A stretch of DNA of 52,072 nucleotides from Bacillus suaedaesalsae (GCF_016890225.1 NZ_JAFELM010000017.1:1-52072), one strand, 5' to 3'; numbered from the stretch's first letter, positions 33,092 to 43,060 are shown. Made by a program: numbers and translations. The notes: generated from the sequence alone by a model not told the origin.

Positions 33092-33649
33092 TTAATTTAA
33101 TTTCAGCCCTCTAAAACTGTTCATCGGAAGTCCATTATAAAGATCCTTATATGGACAGAATGGAGTGATTGTACTGTACTCAATTGTACTTTCATCAAAC
33201 ACCAACGCGTGATCTTCCCAAAAAAGTAAAGACTCGATGAGTTCTCGTTTTGTACTGATGGTAGGATCTTCAGGTTCTTTATAAGCTCCATTGCCGGGAA
33301 ACATCGTCACTAATAAGTATTGATTGTTGTTATTTCTGGTTTTGTTAAGGACTACCACAAAGGAATGGGTGATGCTGCCTTTTCTATTTTTAACAAACCT
33401 AGTATATAGGTTTCTCTCTTTCCGCTTTGCGTACACGATCTCTGAATTCTCTTCCGTGTTAATCAATGATGTAATTCCTATGGGTTCGGGTGCAGTAATA
33501 ATGAGTTTCTCAGATTGTTTTGAAAGGTGATTAAAATAGCCTTCTTCCTCATAGATCTTTAGTATCTCTTGCCAATTAATAAAGAAATCATTCTGATGAA
33601 CTTCCATATGGATTTTACTTCTAGTAGAAATAATTATCTTATTTGTCAT
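33092..33649 (-). CDS. Hypothetical protein, possible BECR-fold nuclease
   Basis: Soluble protein of 185 residues. The central block (about 85-130: ERNLYTRFVKNRKGSITHSFVVVLN... NQYLLVTMFPGNGAYKEPEDP) has the layout of barnase/EndoU/colicin/RelE-like RNase domains described in phage and polymorphic toxins: basic strand, hydrophobic strand, then a strand ending in a Pro/Gly turn. That is a weak structural resemblance, not an assignment. It is alone on the minus strand in the nuclease island. Confidence 0.6.
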   Translation of the reverse strand: MTNKIIISTRSKIHMEVHQNDFFINWQEILKIYEEEGYFNHLSKQSEKLIITAPEPIGITSLINTEENSEIVYAKRKERNLYTRFVKNRKGSITHSFVVVLNKTRNNNNQYLLVTMFPGNGAYKEPEDPTISTKRELIESLLFWEDHALVFDESTIEYSTITPFCPYKDLYNGLPMNSFRGLKLN

Positions 33650-33909
33650 GATATAGCCCTCTTATATTCAAAACGATTACTTTAGTTTCTTACGGATTTT
33701 TTAATTTATACAATTTTAACATGGAGGATAATAAACCATACAATAAATATCTTCTTTTGAGCGGATTATATTTATCTTTCGCATAATGGCTATATAGTCC
33801 AATATTTCACAGGAGTGACAATAACTTTAGATTATTGTTAACGTGTTTTCATGTTATGATATGTACTATTCTTTATTTGAATAAAATCCTATTATTGGAG
33901 ATACCTAAA

Positions 33910-34821
33910 ATGAAAAAAATAATTTTGCTTTTAACAACCATCTATATGGTTGGCTGTACGAACGTAGAAGATCCATCCGTTACAGATGTACAAAAAGAAA
34001 CCACAGTTGAAACAAATGAAAAAAGTGAAAAAGAGGAAACTACTACGGTTGTTGATAAACCAGTAGTAGGGGAAACACCAACCCAACCAAATAAAGAACT
34101 GTTTTCAGGATATAAACTTATTGAAGTAGATGGTGGTGATTTGTCTGGTTATCGTGAACGTAACGTCGTCGTTAACATTGGTTATGGGGACCGTGAATAT
34201 TGGGCATTTACTAATGAATACGGGCAACTAGTACGTGTCATTGCTGACAAAATCATTATACAAGATGACAGTAACGAACCTGTATTATCTTCTGGCAGAT
34301 ACTATTCTGATGAGGCGAAGGTTCCTGGTGTCGAAAGTGACGTTTTGGATGAAGGACACATTATTGCTGATTCTCTTGGAGGGGTATCGAATGCTTATAA
34401 TATTACTCCCCAAAATAGTACGCTCAACCGACATGGTGATCAAGCTTATATGGAAGACGCCATCCGTAGGGCAGGTGGTGCTACTAATTTTAATGCAATT
34501 ATCACATATCCGAATACGGAAACACAGATTCCTTCAAGTTATCATTATACCTATACTTTAATGGGTAACGAGATTGTTGATACATTCGACAATGTGAACC
34601 CTGATGAAGTAAATGAATCACTCGGTTTAACAGACAGTAAGCCTTCCGATTCAACTAATTCAAACACTAACGGTGATATTTCTAGTGTTGACACAAACGG
34701 CAATGGACAGGTGACGATTAAAGAAGCAAAAGCAGCAGGTTTCAGTATGCCAATTACGAGTGATCATTGGTTATACCCCTATATGCGCGATAATGATAAT
34801 GACGGTATGGTGGGTGAGTAA
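33910..34821 (+). CDS. Secreted nuclease lipoprotein: DNA/RNA non-specific endonuclease with C-terminal Excalibur-like domain
   Basis: Protein of 303 residues. The N-terminus is a lipoprotein signal ending YMVGC, with Cys near residue 17, followed by a Thr/Glu-rich linker. The nuclease domain holds the DRGH-type motif as DEGHIIADSLGG and the metal site ITPQNSTLNRHGDQAYMED. The C-terminal ~45 residues (AKAAGFSMPITSDHWLYPYM, then DNDNDGMVGE) match the calcium-binding Excalibur domain, though the usual final Cys is absent. It is probably anchored on the outer face of the membrane and degrades extracellular nucleic acid. GGAG precedes ATG 33910. Confidence 0.85.
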   Translation: MKKIILLLTTIYMVGCTNVEDPSVTDVQKETTVETNEKSEKEETTTVVDKPVVGETPTQPNKELFSGYKLIEVDGGDLSGYRERNVVVNIGYGDREYWAFTNEYGQLVRVIADKIIIQDDSNEPVLSSGRYYSDEAKVPGVESDVLDEGHIIADSLGGVSNAYNITPQNSTLNRHGDQAYMEDAIRRAGGATNFNAIITYPNTETQIPSSYHYTYTLMGNEIVDTFDNVNPDEVNESLGLTDSKPSDSTNSNTNGDISSVDTNGNGQVTIKEAKAAGFSMPITSDHWLYPYMRDNDNDGMVGE

Positions 34822-34914
34822 GCCTCTAAAGTTTGAGGGAAAATAAATAAATCAAGGTGGTTCTCATGGTTGGGACTAAAATATAGTTAAATTATGGTAT
34901 TCAATGGAAAAGTG

Positions 34915-34950
34915 AAGCGTAAGGGCAATCGTTGCCTTTATGCTTTTTTA
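34915..34950 (+). terminator. Rho-independent terminator
   Basis: AAGCGTAAGGGCAA pairs with TTGCCTTTATGCTT (two mismatches or wobbles), TCG loop, then six T. It ends the nuclease gene. Confidence 0.75.
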
Positions 34951-35057
34951 TCGTAAATTGATTATGTATTATATCACCAATTTTCGGTGGATAGTTTTGC
35001 ATAACTAAAAAGAAATGATAGATAAAGACTCAATCACTTATGTTAGTAATATAAAAA

Positions 35058-35741
35058 AAATTACCGGTTGGGAATGAACATTTATTACAGGATCTTTATT
35101 AACAACTACCAATGGACCTTCAATTAACAGATGAGGATTTAGAAGAATTAGTCAAGGATGGTAGTGAAAGAAAGTTCAACAACCGAGTCAGATGGGGAAA
35201 GTCCTATTTAGAAAATGGTGGATTACTTATTACCCTTTCTCCAGGTAAATACGTCATTACTGAGCGTGGGCTAGAAGTATTAGAATCAAATCCAGGATAT
35301 ATAAACGTAAATCCTGGAGACTTTGATAAAACGAACGAATTTAGTTGCATAACCAATAAAGAGATAGAAAGTGAGAATTCTTCAACAGTATATGAGATTA
35401 CAGAAAATGATACTCCAGAAGAAATAATAGAAAAGAGCTACCACCGTTTGCGTGGGGAACTCTCTACAGAATTACTTAGTTTGATTAAGAATTGTTCACC
35501 CGAATTCTTTGAAAAACTTTTCGTGGATCTATTACTTGCGATAGGGTACGGTGATGCTGGACAAGCCATTGGAAGAAGAGGAGATGAGGGGATTGATGGA
35601 ATAATTAAAGAAGATAAATTAGGATTGGATACCATCTATATTCAAGCAAAAAGGTGGAACAACACGTTAGGGAGAGCTGAAGTCCAAGAAGATTTACTAG
35701 AAATGGTATCCCAAGATTATAGTGGGCTGCCGAATAACTAA
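35058..35741 (+). pseudogene. Decayed mrr paralogue
   Basis: Close relative of the intact Mrr at 32036. The N-terminal coding remnant GNEHLLQDLY is followed by TAA where the intact protein has Arg (QDLYRQM). The frame then continues from ATG 35112 through FNNRVRWGKSYLENGG and the catalytic region RRGDEGIDGII...YIQAKRW. Homology stops after RAEVQ near 35685, and a foreign tail (EDLLEMVSQDYSGLPNN) leads to the stop at 35741. The C-terminal third is lost. The first 15 or so residues are also missing or scrambled. Confidence 0.8.
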
Positions 35742-35937
35742 GGATAATAATAGAACTGACCCCTATGAGCTAACAAGGATATTGTTTACAACACAGGACA
35801 TAGCACAAAACCTATTAGAAAGCAGTTTTTCTCGAAATGTAAATATTACAGAAGCCATTCTTTCATTATTATCTAAGATGAATCCAAAAGAATACTCAAA
35901 TGTAGGAAAATACAGAAACCTAATGAAAGTATTTTAA
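35722..35937 (+). pseudogene. 3' fragment of an unrelated gene fused to the mrr relic
   Basis: In another frame the sequence after the mrr break reads as a plausible C-terminal piece (RTDPYELTRILFTTQDIAQN, then LLSKMNPKEYSNVGKYRNLMKVF), ending at TAA near 35937. No start or ribosome binding site belongs to it. Its parent family was not recognised. Confidence 0.35.
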
Positions 35938-36100
35938 TAGTTTAGGTGGTGTTACTATTTTGGATTGATTGGGAGAATGTGAATTGAAGAAATAATAACG
36001 GAAAAATTAGGGTTGATCACGGTTGTTAATTGAACTTAAAAGAAGTTGTATCGACAAATCTAATTGTAAAAATAATTTAAAACGTAATTTTAAAAACCAA

Positions 36101-36131
36101 TAAAAGACTAACAATTGTTTTAGTCTTTTAT
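36101..36131. terminator. Bidirectional terminator
   Basis: TAAAAGACTAA pairs with TTAGTCTTTTA. It serves the minus-strand HNH gene. Confidence 0.8.
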
Positions 36132-36152
36132 TAGTGTATAATTCATCAAGTA

Positions 36153-37223
36153 TTAAATTGTGATTGTCTCATTCTTAAAGATAAATCTTCGGTGATACTC
36201 TAAATATTGATTTCTAAATCCATGTGCATTAGCAATATGATAAAATTGTCCTTCGCCTAAATTCAGCTTCTCTCTTGTATCCACAGATAATAGGGGTGAA
36301 ACTAGTAATTTTCCATTATTCTCAAACGAAATCATCCCTCTATCAAATAATACATCGTATGTAGGAGATAGTAATAAGCCGTTATATCCATCCAACCTTT
36401 CAGTATTATCCGATTCTGCCCAAGGTTTAATATGACTTGCTCTTAAAAGGAACCGTTCGCTAATATCAGTAAAAGGACATTGCATCATAGTTTGTAAAAG
36501 AGCATTTTTGTATACCCCTTGTCCATTTCTTGCATTCACTAATGCCTTTTTCTCTGTTTCCGAGATATTCAAACGGTTGATTTCTCTCATTGTTCTCATA
36601 TAATTTTTAGGACTCAATAGAGATTTGAACTTGTCATGTAGATTTACTTCAAAGTAATAAATAATGTTACTATTTGAATCAACCATTTTGTAAACCGTAA
36701 CAGAAGTAATGATAGGCAATGATACCTTTCTGAATATACTCCAAATCTCGTCACGTGAATTTACATAAAAGCGCTCCTGGTCTTGTTGACCATCATGATG
36801 AAATAGTGTAAAAGGAACATAATCATCTGGAAGTGATCTAATAAGTTGTAAGTTTCTACTATAATTGCAAGAAATGGTATAAAAATAGTTTTGGGTAGGA
36901 GCATGATATTCTAATCCTGCGCTAATTAAGTATTCATTTAAATTTTTTTTTGAGAAGAAACAAATGTTAGCAGGAAGTGCATCTCTATCTCTTCCGCGAT
37001 AATAAATGGTGTTATAAAAATTTGTAAAAAATCCAGTTCGTTTTATATGTATTTCTGAACCAACGTAAAGCCTTGTTTCGCCTGATGAAGGACTAATCTT
37101 ACCTGCATTAGAAGGAGTAACTAACTTATTCTCTGAATCAACAAAAGAATCTCGGATGTTAGCCGTGATCTTATCAATTTCTTGATAAGACACTCCATTT
37201 AATACCACAACGTTTAAACTCAT
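36153..37223 (-). CDS. HNH endonuclease (HNH_2 type), probable restriction enzyme
   Basis: Protein of 356 residues. The C-terminal part carries the HNH_2 pattern: CPFTDISERFLLRASHIKPWAESD, then ERLDGYNGLLLSPTYDVLFDRGMISF, where the first His and the Asn/Asp pair form the metal site. The N-terminal ~240 residues are not assigned and may recognise DNA. Such proteins occur as stand-alone or modification-dependent restriction enzymes. CGGAGGG precedes ATG 37223. It sits in the defence island without an adjacent methyltransferase. Confidence 0.85.
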   Translation of the reverse strand: MSLNVVVLNGVSYQEIDKITANIRDSFVDSENKLVTPSNAGKISPSSGETRLYVGSEIHIKRTGFFTNFYNTIYYRGRDRDALPANICFFSKKNLNEYLISAGLEYHAPTQNYFYTISCNYSRNLQLIRSLPDDYVPFTLFHHDGQQDQERFYVNSRDEIWSIFRKVSLPIITSVTVYKMVDSNSNIIYYFEVNLHDKFKSLLSPKNYMRTMREINRLNISETEKKALVNARNGQGVYKNALLQTMMQCPFTDISERFLLRASHIKPWAESDNTERLDGYNGLLLSPTYDVLFDRGMISFENNGKLLVSPLLSVDTREKLNLGEGQFYHIANAHGFRNQYLEYHRRFIFKNETITI

Positions 37224-37733
37224 AAAATCCCTCCGAATTTTCTTTATTTTAGGAAATCCATATTATTCTAGCATTAAATAATGTTTGGGCATATTAATTC
37301 AAACTGCTAATAGGCAAAGAATAGAGAAGTTGTATATTTCTCTTAATCTTTTTCTATTAAATTGTATTTTTTATGGTTTAGCGGTTTTTTAAATAAATAC
37401 TGTTTATAAATACTATTTGAAAAAAAATATGAACCAAGCCTTGAAGAGTAATTGAAATCTAAAGGGGCTTAGAAAGAAAAGTTTCTCATATAAAAATTAC
37501 TTTCTTTATCAAGCTAAAATGCTTTTCCTCTATCCTAAGTCTAATTTGTACGAATATCTATCACTAATTGGATTTTATTGGTATAGTGAAAAATAATTAC
37601 TGAAAATTCCTAATAGTTTATAGATAAATATTTATATCCAATTATAAAGACTAAAGGAAGCAAATAAAACTAAGTGTGGTTATGTGAGTCTCAATTAAAA
37701 TGAATAATATCTTACTAGAAAGGGAGTTTACTA
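37224..37733. other. Intergenic, no gene seen
   Basis: Very AT-rich spacer upstream of the HNH gene and of the SIR2 relic. No supported reading frame. Confidence 0.6.
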
Positions 37734-37908
37734 ATGGGTGATATTGAAAAACATTTAACTGAACATCTTAAAAAATTTGACTCTGCACCATTCCTATTTA
37801 TTGGATCTGGTTTTTCGAGGAGATATATAGGTTAGATTTTATGATTGGTTAGTATACAAAAAGTTAACTGAAGCTAATGATAAAGCTAAAATTCCAGTCG
37901 AAATATAA
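37734..37908 (+). pseudogene. SIR2-domain defence gene relic with internal deletion
   Basis: GGGAG precedes ATG 37734, which opens 33 codons (IEKHLTEHLKKFDSAPFLFI, then GSGFSRRYIG). This matches the start of SIR2-like NADase proteins of anti-phage systems, whose first Rossmann loop reads GSGxS. TAG follows at 37833. Directly downstream another frame (FYDWLVYKKLTEANDKAKIP) ends at 37906-37908 next to a terminator and may be the last residues of the same gene. The middle, hundreds of codons, is gone. Confidence 0.6.
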
Positions 37909-37913
37909 TAAGG

Positions 37914-37954
37914 AAGACTGTATCAATAGTAACATTCGTGATACAGTCTTTTCT
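37914..37954 (+). terminator. Rho-independent terminator
   Basis: AAGACTGTATCA pairs with TGATACAGTCTT (12 bp), followed by T residues. Retained terminator of the lost SIR2 gene. Confidence 0.8.
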
Positions 37955-37955
37955 T

Positions 37956-38665
37956 ACGTTTAGTCAATACTTTTTTGAGATACTTAGGAGATTTTTACGA
38001 TAAAGAGGTATTTAGATACACCAAGTTTTGGGGGTTTACAATTTTAGGTATGACAAATAAACCTAGATAACTTTGCTTTTTTTACTAGGTCATTTGAATA
38101 TGTTATTATGAAAAAAACTATGATTTGGGGGCCAACCTGTAATCATAGTTCATATTGTATGTAATAAGATAGAAGATGATCTTCAAAAGCTTATTCACAC
38201 AGGCGATCGACGCAACTTTATGAAATTTGTAGTATGGAAGAAAAGATTAGAAAATCTGCATAAATTAAATTTTAATAGGTGAATACTCTAAAGGAGAAAA
38301 ATGTAGGAATATTGGAATTTTAAGAAATAGTATAGCCAACATAACAAAAAATACGTGCTCCGCATAATCTTATGTTAATTTTTATGCTTTAGGTTAAATT
38401 AAAGCAGGGGTTCCGTGATTGCTGTAAATCGAAGAGGTTAGAGAACATTCAAAATTATTAGTAAATTTGGACAGATTCGCAAATCAAATCATCCAAAGAT
38501 AACATTTGTACGAATAATGAATGATGGCATATGGAATTTAATTATTGAAAGGCAAATATATAGCAAACTAATAGTTGTTTGAATTTTGAAATAGAGAAAA
38601 AGATAAACAAAGTTGAAATTATTTCTAGCGTCTATATTAATCAGACTATTAAAATTTTATAAAGG
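37956..38665. other. Decayed region, gene fragments only
   Basis: Contains an AACTATGATT/AATCATAGTT hairpin (about 38118-38153). An open stretch of about 45 codons follows near 38145-38281 (NKIEDDLQKLIHTGDRRNFM...) without a start or ribosome binding site. Other short stretches near 38430-38500 are similar. They look like remains of former genes. Confidence 0.5.
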
Positions 38666-38709
38666 AAAAAGAAGAAACTCTCAATCACATTAGAGAGTTT
38701 CTTCTTTTT
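38666..38709. terminator. Strong bidirectional terminator of the LlaJI-type operon
   Basis: AAAAAGAAGAAACTCTC pairs with GAGAGTTTCTTCTTTTT: a 17-bp perfect stem with a 10-nt loop. Confidence 0.9.
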
Positions 38710-38735
38710 GAGTGGAAACAATTTGCTATATCAAA

Positions 38736-39926
38736 CTACTCATACTGATCAATCAAAGCAATTAATTCATCTCGATATTGATCGTATGAAGTTCTTTTCA
38801 AATAAAGTTCCATAATCGAACGAATATCTACAAATATTCCGTGTACTTTATCATCTGGACTAATCTCACTTTTGGCAGCTCCAAAGTATTGAATGAGATC
38901 ACGTTCATTTTGATAAGGTAGTAGGAATGCATCCACTGCTTCGTCTGCGTGACCATTTCGAACGATTGCTTGGGAATAGCCAATTTGTTTGTTAATGTCT
39001 GATGTACCTGGTAGTCCATAGCCATCGAACCAATAACCATAATATTTGGCATCCAATACATAGGCTTTATTTTCTAGTTTATAGATAATATCGGGCATGG
39101 TATTTGCGTTTGTTTTAATTTTTCCGCCAGTGGGTTTAAACCACGTTGATTTGGAATTATATAGCTCGTTGTCTTGGTTGCCGTAAATGACACGAAGCAT
39201 TTCTTCCCAAACATGCTCAAAGTTTTTTGCTTTTAATTCCTTCGCTGTTTCTTTTCCTTCTAAATCGTTACCTAAGAAGAATTGCTTTAAGTTATTAAGG
39301 AGGTTCCTTTTACGATCTTGAAAAGTAGAGGAGAGCTCCTTGTTAATTATTGATAATGCCTCGTTTTTACTGAAAGTTAGTCTAATATTCCGTTCTAGTT
39401 GGATATTTCCGAAAAGCCATCCTGCATTGTTATAGGATTTTTCTATTGTATATCGATGGATTAGATTGATGGCACTATTTACGTCTGTTCTTTTTTGAGA
39501 AACCACAAAATCTGTGTACACTATGTTTTTACCAGACAGATAGGGCTTATGTTTTTTTATTGTACGTGCAAAGTCAATTTTGCCACTCTTTGCATCCTTG
39601 TAGAAACGCTCTGTTTCAACAAAATATCCATGCTCCATATAATCTCGAAGTAACCATAGGTATGTTTTAAATTGAAATTGATCTCCAAAGTTATCAAGAA
39701 GCTTTTGATTCTTTTCCTCAATATTATTTTGGAGGAGTTTCTTTTTGTACTTTTCTAGAACAGAGATAAGTGTAATGATTTCCTTTCGAAGAAGGGAAGG
39801 GGAGGTTTGATTAAACTCAAACCCCCTTGGAAAGATAATTCTCGGTTTCCCCTTGATGATCTCGATGCCAATATTGCTATCCTTAAGTTCATATTCACTG
39901 TATGTTTCTACTAATAATGTATTCAT
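38736..39926 (-). CDS. LlaJI-family restriction endonuclease subunit (McrC-like nuclease)
   Basis: Protein of 396 residues. The N-terminus (NTLLVETYSEYELKDSNIGI...PRGFEF) and size fit the LlaJI family. The C-terminal nuclease core shows PDIIYKLENKAYVLDAKYYGYWFDG, a PD-(D/E)XK arrangement with the D-A-K catalytic pair, then a Gln-containing helix (INKQIGYSQAI). It would cut DNA when coupled to the AAA+ partner upstream. The upstream gene's TAG is 7 nt before ATG 39926, so restart-coupled translation is likely; ATG 39944 is an alternative start overlapping GGAGG. Confidence 0.85.
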   Translation of the reverse strand: MNTLLVETYSEYELKDSNIGIEIIKGKPRIIFPRGFEFNQTSPSLLRKEIITLISVLEKYKKKLLQNNIEEKNQKLLDNFGDQFQFKTYLWLLRDYMEHGYFVETERFYKDAKSGKIDFARTIKKHKPYLSGKNIVYTDFVVSQKRTDVNSAINLIHRYTIEKSYNNAGWLFGNIQLERNIRLTFSKNEALSIINKELSSTFQDRKRNLLNNLKQFFLGNDLEGKETAKELKAKNFEHVWEEMLRVIYGNQDNELYNSKSTWFKPTGGKIKTNANTMPDIIYKLENKAYVLDAKYYGYWFDGYGLPGTSDINKQIGYSQAIVRNGHADEAVDAFLLPYQNERDLIQYFGAAKSEISPDDKVHGIFVDIRSIMELYLKRTSYDQYRDELIALIDQYE

Positions 39927-39933
39927 CGAATAA

Positions 39934-41940
39934 CTATTGCACATCCTCCGTCATTTCTTCATCATCCTTGTTGGCATCTACAAATAGATATCCAAGAAAA
40001 ACTTCTTTGAAAACATCATTTATACCCATTGTTTTAAATGCATGAATCGTTTCAAATAATGTCTTTAAATGATCCTTAAATAAGATGTTACGATCGTGTT
40101 TTAAAACATCGTCCCATAAATAGGCAATCATTTTATAGGCAAACTTTTCGTTATCCTTAATATCGTTTTCACTAATGAACCAAGGTCCAACAAGTTTGTC
40201 TTCTGAGATAAAGACATTTTCACTATTTACATCCATTAAAAACTTATTTAAGCCTTCTCCGAATTGTCTCCATGAAACTGAAGTGCCTGCAATGGTTTCA
40301 TCCTTGTATTTACATTCTTCAAAGTTAATTGGTAAGAATTCAAATCCCCATCTTCTCTTAAAGGCTGTATCCATAATGAAAACATTTTGATCAGAAGTAT
40401 TCATCGTAGCAATAATATTTAAGTTGTTAGGAATAATGATTTCTCGGTTTGAATCGTTGAATACATACTTAGCAATGTCAGCATTTGTGATGTGGTACGT
40501 ACTTTCCCCATTTTCATTTCGATCTAGTAATTGGAATACATCTCCAAATACAGCTGGGGCATTAGCCCTGTTTATTTCCTCAATAATGAGACTATATTTT
40601 TTATGTTTATTAAGATGAGCATCTCGCAAGATTTTTGTAAACGGTCCAGGATAAAATTCATATGAAATCGTTTCATTCTTAACAATTGGTTTAATATAGC
40701 CAATAAAATCATTGTACGTATATTCTGGGTGGAAGGTAACGCGACTTGTCTCCATATCTACAGGGATTTCATATTTCTTTCGTACTGTATGACTTTTTCC
40801 TGTACCTGGAGCTCCATAAATAATCGTATTCTCTGCTACCATATCTGTTTCTTCTTTAATTTCGTATGTAATTCCATCAAATCTATCAGGGAAGATTGTA
40901 CGGAAAATATGATTTAAATGTTGGTAATCTTTATTCAATAACAAAAGGTTTTCTAATCCTATAAATGGTTCAAAAATCCCCTTATGTTCTTTTTTAAGAC
41001 CATAAGAATCAATGATATACTTCGAAAGGAAACCTTGCATTGGTGATTCATTATCAAATCCAGGGAATACATCAGATTCTATCTTTCTAAAGGATGATCC
41101 TTTGTCAAAAAGAAACTCCCTTAATAATTCCCCATGATATTCCTTTAGTATTTCTGGTATATTAATAGTTCCAAGTTCTACAGCAGGTAATGTATCCATT
41201 AATCCTCCATCAAGCGCACCATAATAGTTACCCCAATCTCGTTTTTCGAGACAAAGCGCTGCTTTATCATGATTAATTAGTAAAAATTCTATAAGTGGTT
41301 TGGCATTTTCGTTTAAACGAAAAGCACGCTGGTATCCGTTTTCAATATTATTGAATAAAGAGAGTGTCGTAAATAAATTCTGCCATATATCATAATCAGT
41401 TATTTCACGTAATCTTCTTTCTGTAGGGGACATTTGCTGTTTTTTAGTGATGATGTCATTGATTAACTGTTCATTAATCTCAGAATAATCTTTGATTTTA
41501 ATGAGATACTCAAAGTAATCATAGGCATCAATCCATGATAGTCTTGGGTTTTTCTCATTTAATAAGGAAAGAACCAATAACGTCACCATTAAAGGTCTTA
41601 TATGATAACTTTCAGCTTGTTTGTATTGTTTTTTAAATAGTTGTAGAATGAAAAGCTCATCATACGTGAGCTCTTCATCTAGGTATAGCTTGGCAACCTC
41701 TGTTACAAAGTCACCTGCCACCAATCCATGGCTTCTATATCCCGTTAAGACAGATTGCTTTAAAGCATTTTCTCTTGCTACAATGATTCCTTTTTCCACT
41801 AAGGAAAGTCTGATTTCTTCAAAATTGGATTGATCAGCTTTTAGTTCCTTATAAATCGTTAAAAAATCCTTAATTTTCTCTTGTTTGTCACGTGTGAAGT
41901 TAAAGTTACGGTCAATTGCCCATTGTGTTGGTTTTGCCAT
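39934..41940 (-). CDS. McrB-like AAA+ GTPase/ATPase of an LlaJI-type restriction system
   Basis: Protein of 668 residues. The N-terminal ~360 residues, probably for DNA recognition, are unassigned. The AAA+ domain has Walker A GAPGTGKS (376-383), Walker B SLIIEEINRANAPAVFGDVFQLLDR, the McrB-typical NNLNIIATMNTSDQNVFIMDTAFKRRWGFEF (sensor 1 and Arg finger), then a helical lid. In LlaJI and McrBC such proteins translocate DNA and activate the nuclease subunit. It is 16 nt after the second methyltransferase and coupled to the nuclease gene. Confidence 0.9.
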   Translation of the reverse strand: MAKPTQWAIDRNFNFTRDKQEKIKDFLTIYKELKADQSNFEEIRLSLVEKGIIVARENALKQSVLTGYRSHGLVAGDFVTEVAKLYLDEELTYDELFILQLFKKQYKQAESYHIRPLMVTLLVLSLLNEKNPRLSWIDAYDYFEYLIKIKDYSEINEQLINDIITKKQQMSPTERRLREITDYDIWQNLFTTLSLFNNIENGYQRAFRLNENAKPLIEFLLINHDKAALCLEKRDWGNYYGALDGGLMDTLPAVELGTINIPEILKEYHGELLREFLFDKGSSFRKIESDVFPGFDNESPMQGFLSKYIIDSYGLKKEHKGIFEPFIGLENLLLLNKDYQHLNHIFRTIFPDRFDGITYEIKEETDMVAENTIIYGAPGTGKSHTVRKKYEIPVDMETSRVTFHPEYTYNDFIGYIKPIVKNETISYEFYPGPFTKILRDAHLNKHKKYSLIIEEINRANAPAVFGDVFQLLDRNENGESTYHITNADIAKYVFNDSNREIIIPNNLNIIATMNTSDQNVFIMDTAFKRRWGFEFLPINFEECKYKDETIAGTSVSWRQFGEGLNKFLMDVNSENVFISEDKLVGPWFISENDIKDNEKFAYKMIAYLWDDVLKHDRNILFKDHLKTLFETIHAFKTMGINDVFKEVFLGYLFVDANKDDEEMTEDVQ

Positions 41941-41956
41941 AGTTCATCATCACTCT

Positions 41957-43060
41957 CTAAAATAGTTTTTCGGCTTTATTTATAGATTTTAAAAGATGAA
42001 TAAATACATCTACTACAATTGAATTACCGGCTTGTCTATATGCTTGTGTATCAGAAACCACAATCTTATAAGTATCGTCATAACCCATTAATCGGAAACA
42101 TTCTCTTGGAGTTAATTTACGTACTTTATTATTGGTCGTAACATAGTTATCTACACCCGCTCGATGCATTTTATGCATTGTAGAGAGTAGGGGACGTGCA
42201 ATTTTTAAATCAATCTCTGGCTTCGTATAATAACCTTTCGTACCTGTAGACATAACATGAGCTAAAACCTTTTCAGAAAGATAGTATTTGTCATGAACAA
42301 CTTCAGGTTCTTTTGTTAACTGAATTGATCCTGCATCATCTAATGTAAAATTACCTTCTTTCGTTGAATCAATCAGAAAATCCTGCAACGTAAAAGGTAA
42401 GTCTACTGGATTTGGAAATTCGAATTCTGCATTATCATTTTTAAAGCCAATGACGAAGATTCGACGACGTTTCTGTGGTATTCCAAAATCAGCTGAGTCA
42501 AGGACTTTATCATAAATCTTATAGCCTAATGAGTGAAAGACTCCACTCACAACTTCCCAAGTATTTCCTTTATCATGCTTGGTTAGCCCTTGAACATTTT
42601 CATAGATAAAGACTTTAGGTTCAATTTGGTCTACAAGTCTAGCAAAATCATAGAACAGTGTACCTCTAGTATCTTCAAGTCCTTTTTGATATCCCATAAT
42701 TGAGAAGCTTTGACAGGGACTTCCTCCAACAAATAGATCTACTTTACCTTTATATTGTGTTCCATCAATAAATTTTACATCATTGTGCCATTTATCCTCT
42801 GTAATAGGATAGTTTTCAAAATACGTTTGTTTAACAAAGTTTGTCTTTCGACTTGCAGCATATAGATCATCCACAAGTTTTTTCTTTTCTTTTGGATCTT
42901 TTGTATTCATTATTTTATTTCTAAGACCGTGTTCATCTATATCCTTTAATTCAATATCTCCGTTATCACAAGCAAAAATGATTTCATGAGGGATATTTAG
43001 TCTTTTTAATGCATATTCAACTGAACCAATACCACTAAATACTGAGGCTATACGTAACAT
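41957..43060 (-). CDS. DNA (cytosine-5-)-methyltransferase, second of a pair
   Basis: Protein of 367 residues with all C5-methyltransferase blocks: motif I SVFSGIGSVEYAL, motif IV GGSPCQSFS with catalytic C116, motif VI ENVQGL, motif VIII QKRRRIFVIG, motif IX RKLTPRECFRLMG, and motif X QAGNSIVVDV. It protects host DNA from the partner nuclease. TTG 43069 is an alternative start; both lie inside the 3' end of the first methyltransferase gene, so the two overlap. Paired C5 methylases usually serve an asymmetric site, one per strand. Confidence 0.92.
   Translation of the reverse strand: MLRIASVFSGIGSVEYALKRLNIPHEIIFACDNGDIELKDIDEHGLRNKIMNTKDPKEKKKLVDDLYAASRKTNFVKQTYFENYPITEDKWHNDVKFIDGTQYKGKVDLFVGGSPCQSFSIMGYQKGLEDTRGTLFYDFARLVDQIEPKVFIYENVQGLTKHDKGNTWEVVSGVFHSLGYKIYDKVLDSADFGIPQKRRRIFVIGFKNDNAEFEFPNPVDLPFTLQDFLIDSTKEGNFTLDDAGSIQLTKEPEVVHDKYYLSEKVLAHVMSTGTKGYYTKPEIDLKIARPLLSTMHKMHRAGVDNYVTTNNKVRKLTPRECFRLMGYDDTYKIVVSDTQAYRQAGNSIVVDVFIHLLKSINKAEKLF

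Noticed and set aside
38145-38281. Open stretch with protein-like composition
   Set aside because: No start codon or ribosome binding site. Treated as decayed DNA within the intergenic region.
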